64,000 nucleotides of DNA from Pseudomonas sp. LS-2. Its GTDB lineage: Bacteria > Pseudomonadota > Gammaproteobacteria > Pseudomonadales > Pseudomonadaceae. Position numbers and translations under genes: made by a program. This document shows, piece after piece, positions 57,878-64,000 of this stretch. Under the pieces are notes generated by a model, which did no database searches, was not told the origin of the DNA, and worked only from the letters and a program-made list of their open reading frames with translations. The stretch lies in contig NZ_QXTJ01000026.1 in NCBI RefSeq assembly GCF_003605735.1, forward strand, positions 211,912 through 275,911, given 5' to 3'. The first letter of the stretch is position 1; the number at the start of each line of letters is the position of its first letter.

Positions 57878-58126
57878 ATGAACAGGCTAATGACTACCCT
57901 TGCCTTCACAGGCCTGCTTTCGACCTGCCCGCTTTACGCAACAGCGGGCGACACCGATCCAAAAACCGCACTGCCCGTGGACAACAGCGCCCAACCAGCC
58001 GAGTCCAACGAGGAAAAAGCGAATAAAAAGGGAGAAGAAGCGTCCGGCGCGAATGCGGGTGCTGAAACCGAGTCGCTGAAAAAGGAAGCAGCGACCTCGA
58101 CAGGCGAGAAAACGGAAGGAAAGTAG
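57878..58126 (+). CDS. Small exported acidic protein of unknown function
   Basis: 82 residues. Signal peptide MNRLMTTLAFTGLLSTCPLYATA leads into a low-complexity mature chain rich in Glu, Lys, Ala and Thr (ESNEEKANKKGEEASGANAG, KKEAATSTGEKTEGK). No family recognised. It is the last chromosomal gene before the tRNA-Leu junction. Confidence 0.65.
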   Translation: MNRLMTTLAFTGLLSTCPLYATAGDTDPKTALPVDNSAQPAESNEEKANKKGEEASGANAGAETESLKKEAATSTGEKTEGK

Positions 58127-58225
58127 TGTCGATGCTGCCTGGGAGTTGCGGAAAAAGTTTCAGGATGGCGCAAGTCCAGAAACGACACAGCCGCTTCGGA
58201 TTGCTCCGTAAGCGGCTGATCTGAA

Positions 58226-58282
58226 TGGTGCCCCGAGCCGGAGTCGAACCGGCACATCCTTTCGGACGACGGATTTTAAGTC
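58226..58282 (-). other. 3' fragment of a tRNA-Leu(UAA), attachment junction
   Basis: Reading the minus strand, the sequence from the anticodon loop (CTTAAAA) through the variable arm, T-arm (GCCGGTTCGACTCCGGC) and TCGGGGC acceptor to CCA is tRNA-Leu, but the 5' part is unrelated: the anticodon stem (GATGA/TCCGT) does not pair. The break in the anticodon loop is where many integrases act. Probably the host tRNA's 3' half left at the left end of the element. Confidence 0.8.
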
Positions 58283-58289
58283 ATCTTGC

Positions 58290-58604
58290 CCCACATCGGC
58301 AGCGAAAAGCAGCTGAGAGCTTAAGAAAGCTTTTGGACGTGTTTTTGGGCTTAAAAACTATGAAAATCAGAAGGTTAGAGTCATATTTTTCTAGGCTTCT
58401 ACCGTTGCCGAAAGCTGAGCGCTGAGGGCGGCAGAGGTAAGCGGCTTTCAGTAGCAGCTACCGAGCGGCTCCCAAGAGCTACCGACGCAGCTCACAGAAA
58501 ATTGGCCAACAAAGGTTCAGAAGATGGACGGATTTTATCCCGAACTCTTCAGACGCAGATGACGTTCGAGTGGAGAAAAACTGGCAAGGGAAGGTGGGAA
58601 GAGA
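58290..58604. other. Spacer between the tRNA fragment and the complete tRNA
   Basis: ~315 bp with no gene; composition already differs from the chromosomal side. Confidence 0.5.
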
Positions 58605-58689
58605 TGGTGCTCCGAGCCGGAGTCGAACCGGCACGCCTTGCGGCGGCGCATTTTAAGTGCGCTGTGTATACCAATTTCACCATCGGAGC
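58605..58689 (-). tRNA. tRNA-Leu (UAA anticodon)
   Basis: Complete 85-nt type-II tRNA including encoded CCA. Acceptor GCTCCGA/TCGGAGC, D-arm GGTGAAATTGGTATACAC, anticodon stem-loop GCGCA-CTTAAAA-TGCGC (UAA), long variable arm, T-arm GCCGGTTCGACTCCGGC. It differs in the acceptor (one base), variable and anticodon stems from the fragment at 58226, so it is a different, probably element-borne, gene beside the integrase. Confidence 0.93.
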
Positions 58690-58762
58690 GGTGTGGCAGG
58701 CGTCGGATTAAACACGAAAAGACAGATGAAATCAACAGGTTAAGATCATAAGGATCCCTTCC

Positions 58763-60139
58763 ATGGCATTGAAAATTAACTTCACAAAAGCTGCTTTGGA
58801 GGCAATCGTTTGTCCGCCTGAGAAGTCAGATATTCTGGTATATGACACAGAAACCAAGGGACTAGCTCTTCGAGTCACCAGGGCTGGCGGGAAAACCTTT
58901 TATGTAATCAGAAAAATCAAAGGCAAGGATAAACGCAAAAAGCTAGAATTTTTTAACGCTAAGTCTACCAAACTTCCGCTGATCCGCGAGACCGCCCTGA
59001 AGGTCTACGCAAATATGGATGCAATCCTTATCGCAGAAGCTACAAAAGCTAAGCGAGAAGCCATCACGGTTGATATGGCATTCGACAATATGCTGAAAAG
59101 GAAGAAAAAACTATCGTCGAGAACTATTGAGGACTACAACTTAACCTACACGAACTACATTAAAGCTAGATATGGCTCAAGGGCTCTCTCTAGCATTACA
59201 TCAGAAGACGTGCTCGACCTGCACGCCGAAATTACTGAGCCGGTATTGCGAAAAAATGGAGAGCTTACAGCTCCGAGAGAAAGGTCTGCTAACAAAGCTG
59301 TCGGACTTCTGCGCGGGATCTTTTCTTTTTCAATCGCCCTTTATAAAAATGAAGACGGCCACTCGATTTTCAAATACAACCCGGTTGACATTATGAAATA
59401 TACGAAGCAATGGCATGATAACAACCGTGACAAAGTCAGAATTAACCCCAACAAACTGAATGACTTTATCAAAGGCTGCATTGAAGTGGCTGATACGCAA
59501 CCACTCCGTGAAGTGCCTACATCTTTTAAACCTGTTTCAGCGGCAGTTCTCTTCATGCTTTTTTCTGGCGTTAGACCGGGGGAAATCTCCAAAATTAAGA
59601 GAGCGTTCGTATGCCATAAAACCAGGGCCGTAGTGTTTCCAAAGAAAGGTTCCTCCGGTTCAAAAACGACACTTAAAAACGGAAAGGAGTTTCACCTAGT
59701 GCTTAACGACACTGCGTACTGCCAGTTACTTTACTCGATGAAGCATACTACGGGGGAATATGTTTTCCCCGGCGTACATCAAGAGACGATGAGTGAGTCT
59801 AGCGTTAGAGACTTCCTCACTAGGGTCTCGGCATCTGTAGGAAGCCATTTGCCACGTAAAATCGGTCGCGCGAGTTTCATGTCCACAGCCGAGCGTGCCG
59901 GAGTGAGTGCATTTCATATCAAAGTGCTCTGCAACCATGGTGGCCACGGCCAAACAGTAGACGTAACCGATGGTTATAAAACAGCCTACTTATCGGAGAT
60001 CAGGAAAGCCACCTCACAGATTGAGACTGAAATTCTTGCCAGCGCTGGCCTTGCGAAAGACGTTGTATGTCGGGGATTGCTGAGCACACTTGAGACCCTC
60101 GATACTCGCTCGATGGACACACTCTTCGTAAGCATCTAA
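58763..60139 (+). CDS. Tyrosine recombinase (integrase)
   Basis: 458 residues. N-terminal DUF4102-like arm-binding part (ALEAIVCPPEKSDILVYDTETKGLALRVT), SAM-like core-binding domain (ITVDMAFDNMLKRKKKLSS), and a catalytic domain with Arg in FSGVRPGEISKIKR, K-x-x-R in the second box (KIGRASFM, Lys replacing the usual His), His in LCNHGGHG and the nucleophile Tyr in VTDGYKTAYL. Codon use is far more AT-rich than the chromosome. The start is 74 bp from a tRNA-Leu gene. It would recombine at a tRNA-Leu anticodon loop. Confidence 0.9.
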   Translation: MALKINFTKAALEAIVCPPEKSDILVYDTETKGLALRVTRAGGKTFYVIRKIKGKDKRKKLEFFNAKSTKLPLIRETALKVYANMDAILIAEATKAKREAITVDMAFDNMLKRKKKLSSRTIEDYNLTYTNYIKARYGSRALSSITSEDVLDLHAEITEPVLRKNGELTAPRERSANKAVGLLRGIFSFSIALYKNEDGHSIFKYNPVDIMKYTKQWHDNNRDKVRINPNKLNDFIKGCIEVADTQPLREVPTSFKPVSAAVLFMLFSGVRPGEISKIKRAFVCHKTRAVVFPKKGSSGSKTTLKNGKEFHLVLNDTAYCQLLYSMKHTTGEYVFPGVHQETMSESSVRDFLTRVSASVGSHLPRKIGRASFMSTAERAGVSAFHIKVLCNHGGHGQTVDVTDGYKTAYLSEIRKATSQIETEILASAGLAKDVVCRGLLSTLETLDTRSMDTLFVSI

Positions 60140-60259
60140 TGCCTTCTATTTTTCCGATATTCCGAAATAGCACCATGCTACTGCGAGTCGGGGCGCACCT
60201 ATAGTTGGGTGGTCAATCGCTCCCCCTAACCTTGTTTATAGCTTACTTGTGAGACTCAA

Positions 60260-60874
60260 ATGACGGCACCATACGTAGTATTTCTGCGGCACAGCGGCGC
60301 AGACGAATCAACTGTTTGTATGCCTCAACAGAAGCTTGTGGTGCAGGTTTTTAAGTTCCAAGTGGACATGCTTGCCGCAAACCTCGAAAAGTATTCAGCT
60401 GATCCTGGAGGCGTCAAAGCCCAATATCCTTGGGCAACGCGGTTTGCAATGGGGCATCCGCTGGCGACATGGCAGCGGCCTCCAGTTTGGACAGAAGAAC
60501 AGCAGGTTCGGTTTATCACTTCTGTCTGGATGGGTGGGGATCTCGGGTCTTATCTTGTCAACGGCTGGTACGAGTTCGATGATCAAGGTGCATATGTGCT
60601 CAATAGCGAAGTCTTGCTTGACGGCCAGCAGCGTCTCACTGCGCTTGAAGGCTACCTTTTGGGGCGCTTCGGAGTGCCAGACGCGTCCGGACAGGTCAGG
60701 CTGTGGTCGGAACTCGGCTACAACGAGCGTCGGCGGTTCCTTGGGATGACTTTCACCCAGGCTCGTGTGCATTCTGGAGATGAGAGAGCTCTGCGCCAGA
60801 TTTATGATCTGCGGGCTTTCGGTGGTACGCCGCATTCTGAAGATCAGCGTGCAGCAACTGGAAGCAACTGCTGA
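60260..60874 (+). CDS. DUF262 domain protein (stand-alone)
   Basis: 204 residues. The DUF262/ParB-like hallmark EVLLDGQQRLTALEGYLLG is at ~117-134, preceded by WQRPPVWTEEQQVRFITSVW. The partner nuclease part of GmrSD-type modification-dependent restriction enzymes is missing. It ends YDLRAFGGTPHSEDQRA. The domain is known from phage and island hypothetical proteins. Function uncertain. First gene after the integrase. Confidence 0.75.
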   Translation: MTAPYVVFLRHSGADESTVCMPQQKLVVQVFKFQVDMLAANLEKYSADPGGVKAQYPWATRFAMGHPLATWQRPPVWTEEQQVRFITSVWMGGDLGSYLVNGWYEFDDQGAYVLNSEVLLDGQQRLTALEGYLLGRFGVPDASGQVRLWSELGYNERRRFLGMTFTQARVHSGDERALRQIYDLRAFGGTPHSEDQRAATGSNC

Positions 60875-60875
60875 T

Positions 60876-61010
60876 CTTTGGGCTCGCCCCTTCGGGGGGG
60901 GCTGTCGTAAACCGCGTCACCGGCTTCCGCCGGCGTCGCGGCCCGTTCGGCTTCGATCCTCGAGTCTACGGCCCTTGGCCTTCGCGCTCCGCTTGCCGTT
61001 GAAGGCGAGT
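60876..61010. repeat. GC-rich palindromic repeat block, copy 1
   Basis: A GC-rich stretch with hairpins (CCCCTTCGGGGG; CGGCTTCCGCCGG) ending CGCGCTCCGCTTGCC. A related, shorter block occurs at 63760-63850, in the same order. Confidence 0.7.
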
Positions 61011-61068
61011 CATGACGACTTGCACACTTCACCACTCGCTGAAGCGCCCCACAGGAATGAATACACCG

Positions 61069-62790
61069 TCACCAGTCGTCTGGCGCCTCCGGGTCTACCG
61101 CAAGATCTCCCAAGTTAGCTTCCAGCTGCTGTGCACCAACCAGCTCCCCGTCATCCTCATCATCGTCCTGGGAGATGGAGTCAAAATACTCCTCATCCAT
61201 ATCGTCAAAGTCGAAGGCGTTCTCGATTTCCTTGTCGGAGTCGAAATCGATATCAGCCGGGGCGTCCTGCTTCTGCTGAAATAGGGCTGGGAGCCTCGCC
61301 TCCGCGTTGTAGAATCCGACTCCTGCATTTAGCAGTGCCTCGAAGCAGGGATCTTCTTGAATGAAGGCTTCGGTTTCGTTGGCAAGCCAATGCCGGCGGC
61401 CACCTTCATAAGCGAGCAACCAATTATTCCCAGTCAGGGCCTGACCGGTAGCGAGTACCGTAAGGGGGGCAAGCTCGATCTTCCCGTCCACCAATCCCGA
61501 CTGATTCAGATCTAGCGCAATCAGTGAGCAAACCGAGCTTTCCATCTGGATCACCTGTTGAATCACCGAGGAATCCAGACGGATATTGAGCTCCTTGCAC
61601 AGCCATAGCAGCCAAGCCGTCTCACTGTGGTGATTCGCTGCCGAAGCTGATCCTAGGAGGTTTCTGCAGAAGTCCCTCAGCGCGCCCATGTTCAATGGGT
61701 AGTCATGTCGATGGTAGGTCGTGAGGATCTGAGTAATCACCTGCAAGGTGTTGGGAAAGCCATACCCACATTTGAGAAGGTAAGCCTCGGCAATGGGCCA
61801 GTTGGATTTCTTGATGATGTACGATGACAACTGCTTTAACCCATATTTGACGAGGCTCTCATCCTTGAATCTCGACTCCAAGGAGAAGAGCACCTCGAAA
61901 TAATGGTGGATGTCATCCTTCTGCTGGCGTTTGTTCGCGGCAAGACTGAGCTTTTTTAGGCTGTATTTCCAAGATTCCTGTACGAGTTCGCGTACCTCGA
62001 CAATCTTCGTTTTGGAGGCATTGATCTGCAGTTCAAAGGCGCTGACGCACTTGATGATGACGGCGAGCGCTTTCTCAGCCTGCTCACGCGTGTTGAAGAA
62101 GAACGTGAAGTCATCTACATAACGGAACCCTTTGGGCCAGCCACCCAATCCCGTTCGAATGGCGTCGTCAATTGCGACCCCGATGATCTCGGCGATGATA
62201 TGAGACGTATCGGGCCCAATAGGTAGGCCTATGGTTTGGCCGTCCTGCGTTCCCATGCACCGGTGATCCAGGATGTTGCCGAAGAACTCCCCAGTCTTAG
62301 CCCTGTGAACCTTTGCCACAGCTTTGGTATGCAACGCCCATGGAATGGTGTGCGTGTAGACGGTGGGGAAATAACTCGATACGTCCGTCACCAATGCGTA
62401 CCGTGCCCCGGCCGATTGCCGCACGCGCTCCTCGTAGAGGTCGGTGAATTTTGTGAGCGAAATCGCTCTCAAACCGCCCTCCACGCCTGGAATGCTGCGG
62501 GAGATTTCACTTTTACTGAAATGATCTTGGATCTGAGGCCAGTACTCGCAGATATCCTTCGCCAAACCATAAAAATTGACTGGATTGGGGATCGAGGTGA
62601 TGCGCCTGCTATATGACGACCTTGCTACGGAAAACCTTTCGGCCTGGGACAATATGGGTTTCCTTCTTTCCAAAGCTTCGTCCCAAGCTGCTACGAGCTG
62701 CCCAATGTTTTCCGCCATTTGCTTGGTACTGAAGCCTACGGGAAGTTGAATCGGGAAATACCCTTTGGAAAGCAAATCCTTTAGCTGCAT
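61069..62790 (-). CDS. Reverse transcriptase, unknown-group/Abi type (probable anti-phage)
   Basis: 573 residues. N-terminus LKDLLSKGYFPIQLPVGFST resembles defence-associated RTs. RT motifs: TDVSSYF with catalytic D136, QTIGLPIGPDTSHIIAEI (~185-202, motif B), YVDD at 224-227, LQINASKTKIV (~254-264). Residues ~270-510 are a helical C-terminal extension of unknown fold; the last ~50 are very acidic (FDDMDEEYFDSISQDDDEDD). It is not a group II intron maturase (no X/HNH domain) and not a classical retron (no msr/msd seen, larger). Start ATG 62790 follows AGGA; the frame extends to 62919 with a tRNA-like non-coding stretch. No nitrilase, nuclease or partner gene adjoins it. Confidence 0.85.
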   Translation of the reverse strand: MQLKDLLSKGYFPIQLPVGFSTKQMAENIGQLVAAWDEALERRKPILSQAERFSVARSSYSRRITSIPNPVNFYGLAKDICEYWPQIQDHFSKSEISRSIPGVEGGLRAISLTKFTDLYEERVRQSAGARYALVTDVSSYFPTVYTHTIPWALHTKAVAKVHRAKTGEFFGNILDHRCMGTQDGQTIGLPIGPDTSHIIAEIIGVAIDDAIRTGLGGWPKGFRYVDDFTFFFNTREQAEKALAVIIKCVSAFELQINASKTKIVEVRELVQESWKYSLKKLSLAANKRQQKDDIHHYFEVLFSLESRFKDESLVKYGLKQLSSYIIKKSNWPIAEAYLLKCGYGFPNTLQVITQILTTYHRHDYPLNMGALRDFCRNLLGSASAANHHSETAWLLWLCKELNIRLDSSVIQQVIQMESSVCSLIALDLNQSGLVDGKIELAPLTVLATGQALTGNNWLLAYEGGRRHWLANETEAFIQEDPCFEALLNAGVGFYNAEARLPALFQQKQDAPADIDFDSDKEIENAFDFDDMDEEYFDSISQDDDEDDGELVGAQQLEANLGDLAVDPEAPDDW

Positions 62791-62919
62791 AGCGTTCCTG
62801 TGAAGCGGAGGAAAATGTGCGGAGGTGTTTTTATCATCACTCAATCGGCGGCTATGAGCACCCCCTATTACCCCAAAATCTCGTTGACTCGCTGTCTCAA
62901 AACCCGCCAGTGGCACCAC

Positions 62920-63242
62920 GTGGGTTTAGCCCCAAGCACGGCAATAGGTCAGCAAGGGTAGCTAGGGAGTTGCCCGGATGCTGACCACCTCCCCTGCCCT
63001 TCGATGATCGGGCAAAAAGCTCTGCGATCGTGATGGCGGGTCTCAAATCTGCGCGGATTTGGAGCATTCGCAATGTCCCGAATTAGGCACTTTAACCCTG
63101 GAAATCAGCCTTAATGTGCCGTTTTAGGGTCATTACGGACTGTTCATTTTCGGGGTCATTTACCTCTACTGCCACAGTTGCGAAGCGGAAAATAACGTGG
63201 CTACGGATGTACCGGAAACCTCACCGGAGACAAGCCTTCTCT
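62920..63242. other. Gene-free spacer
   Basis: ~320 bp upstream of the reverse transcriptase and the phosphoesterase remnant. The minus strand near 62890-62925 shows a 22-base stretch resembling a tRNA 3' end (see rejected items). Could hold an RNA partner of the RT; none is recognised. Confidence 0.5.
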
Positions 63243-63597
63243 ATGACCTCCCTAATACTTCAGCTCCCCAAAAACGCTCACGGCCGTGACTTTGTTGTAG
63301 ACGACATTCACTTCAAGACAAATGATCTAAATCGTGGCCTGCGCGCATTGGTTGCGCCTAGCGAAAGATCGGCTCATCGCAGTGGGCGACCTTATTGATC
63401 GCGGTGCCGGTGTTTGGGATGGCTTGAAGCTTTTCGGTGAGCCCTGGTTCTTCAGCGTTCAGGGTAATCACGAAAGGATGCTGATCGACGCGTATGACGC
63501 GAATCCTCATGCTCGATATGGCGGCAGAACTGGCGTTGTCTGTGAAAATGAACAACTCGATGTGGCAGGAAATTCTAGAAGGCGTCGAGGGGCATGA
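63243..63597 (+). pseudogene. Metallophosphoesterase (PrpA/lambda-phosphatase type), frameshifted
   Basis: First frame: GRDFVVDDIHFKTNDLNRGLRAL matches the N-terminal metal motif of PPP phosphatases (normally GDIHG; here DDIHF). The next frame, one base shifted, gives DRLIAVGDLIDRGAGVWDGL, EPWFFSVQGNHERMLIDAY (GDLIDRG and GNHE motifs). The chain then loses similarity after YGG. At least one frameshift and a degenerate first metal site make it a broken gene. Not functional as read. Confidence 0.78.
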
Positions 63598-63727
63598 CCG
63601 GCTGATAAACGCTGTGCACGGGTTGAGTCTTAACGCCAAAGAACGTCGAAACGCCAAGGTGGATGAGCTGTGCGCCACGCCTGAAGGTAGCCAAGTTGCA
63701 GGGCTGCTTAGGCGTTTGCTTGGTTGA
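63548..63727 (+). CDS. Small hypothetical ORF
   Basis: 59 codons: MNNSMWQEILEGVEGHDRL ... NAKERRNAKVDEL. Possibly a real small gene or a C-terminal scrap of the phosphoesterase in a third frame. No family recognised. Confidence 0.3.
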   Translation: MNNSMWQEILEGVEGHDRLINAVHGLSLNAKERRNAKVDELCATPEGSQVAGLLRRLLG

Positions 63728-63744
63728 ATGTTGTTGACCCTCAG

Positions 63745-63850
63745 GCCCGTTGATTTGGGCGTGCCCGTTGGGTCGGCTCTCGTGAACCGCGCCGCCAGCG
63801 TCGCGGCCCTTCGGACAGCGATCCTCACGCCTGCGCGCTCCGCTTGCCCA
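63745..63850. repeat. GC-rich palindromic repeat block, copy 2
   Basis: Shares ordered blocks with 60876-61010: GAACCGCG..., AGCGTCGCGGCCC, CGATCCTC, GCGCTCCGCTTGCC. It follows the broken phosphoesterase just as copy 1 follows the DUF262 gene. Confidence 0.65.
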
Positions 63851-64000
63851 TAGTGCGTCTAGCGCGTGGCCCCGGATCGTTTATACATAGGTGGTACTAG
63901 GCAGCGTAGAGGGGTAGGCTCCCTGTCTGTCCAGTTACTCACCAGAGGCCGGGCTCAGCAGTTTGACGAAGAAAAAGAACCCCAAGGAACGCTTTTTATG
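63851..64000. other. Right edge: probable start of a next gene
   Basis: AAGGA at 63983 precedes an ATG at 63998-64000, the last bases of the window. A TTG at ~63962 opens another frame (TKKKNPKERF). Too little is visible to identify the gene. Confidence 0.4.

Noticed and set aside
58225-58425. Plus-strand frame beginning MVPRAGVEPAHPF
   Set aside because: It is the antisense of tRNA-Leu sequence; the 'VPRAGVEPA' pattern is a well-known artefact of translating a tRNA 3' end backwards.
58604-58735. Frames over the complete tRNA-Leu (MVLRAGVEPARLA and the opposite strand)
   Set aside because: They lie on a structurally perfect tRNA gene.
60876-61010. Possible integron attC sites in the GC-rich block
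   Set aside because: No paired attC core sites (GTTRRRY) are visible and there is no integron integrase.
62791-62919. Extended N-terminus of the reverse transcriptase (MVPLAGFETASQRD)
   Set aside because: The stretch again resembles an antisense tRNA 3' end (acceptor plus half a T-arm) and not protein; the ribosome-binding site and family N-terminus support the start at 62790. Whether it is a true att remnant cannot be decided, as the tRNA fold is incomplete.

Overview
The window looks like chromosomal DNA of a plant- or soil-associated Pseudomonas (syringae/fluorescens side of the genus), with the left edge of an integrated mobile element at its right end. The basis is the gene families (OprD porin, DUF2790 proteins, liu leucine catabolism, glyoxylate carboligase operon), a PrrF-type iron-responsive small RNA, Pseudomonas-type REP palindromes between genes, and GC-rich codon use. 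From about 58.2 kb base composition becomes visibly poorer in G+C and gene types change to integrase, reverse transcriptase and broken genes. The species is an inference; no marker gene in the window settles it.

Layout. 1-7.3 kb: 3'-truncated tamA, a GNAT acetyltransferase, xthA, a phosphate-binding/OmpA fusion protein, and an acyl-CoA dehydrogenase divergent from a LysR regulator. 7.4-15.1 kb: the leucine/isovalerate (liu) regulon, with liuR-liuE in one unit and liuABCD in a second, each preceded by a perfect palindrome sharing the core ACGTTAACGT. 15.2-19.4 kb: a 1161-residue fused indolepyruvate ferredoxin oxidoreductase divergent from an Lrp/AsnC regulator. 19.4-20.4 kb: prrF with promoter, Fur box and terminator, then an unusual sigma-region-4/FecR-N-terminal fusion protein with its own candidate Fur box. 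20.5-25 kb: an M14 carboxypeptidase, then a divergent pair of operons (catalase-like peroxidase plus cytochrome b561; ECF sigma factor plus anti-sigma factor) whose intergenic region holds two outward-facing promoters with the same -35/-10 layout. 25-31 kb: a cysteine-free protein of unknown function, the ruins of an acyl-CoA (propionyl-CoA type) synthetase gene, a REP-rich spacer, an MFS exporter with its TetR regulator, and a leucine-rich-repeat protein kinase. 31-43 kb: two tandem DUF2790 secreted proteins, then glyoxylate and C3 metabolism: a GntR regulator and operator, serine-glyoxylate aminotransferase, an MFS permease, a hydratase, a LysR regulator and gcl-hyi-glxR, followed by an OprD porin and a candidate small RNA. 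43-58 kb: an aminotransferase, copCD, ada, a Xre/RES toxin-antitoxin pair, acuI-acuR with two operators, nitronate monooxygenase, modABC with a ModE-like site, topoisomerase IB and a UvrA paralogue.

58.2-64 kb: a 3' tRNA-Leu fragment, a complete tRNA-Leu(UAA) and a tyrosine integrase mark the attachment end of a mobile element. Its visible cargo is a DUF262 protein, a lone reverse transcriptase of the unknown-group/Abi (defence-associated) kind, a frameshifted metallophosphoesterase, and two related GC-rich repeat blocks flanking the reverse transcriptase/phosphoesterase segment. The other end of the element is outside the window.

How the genes work together. LiuABCDE converts isovaleryl-CoA to acetoacetate and acetyl-CoA. 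SgaA makes hydroxypyruvate from serine and glyoxylate, Hyi interconverts hydroxypyruvate and tartronate semialdehyde (also made by Gcl), and GlxR reduces it to glycerate. ModABC imports molybdate. The ECF/anti-sigma pair probably drives the periplasmic peroxidase and cytochrome b561. The strongest candidates for new biology are the lone reverse transcriptase in the island, the iron-linked fusion protein beside prrF, and an Ada protein that has lost three of its four zinc-binding cysteines.
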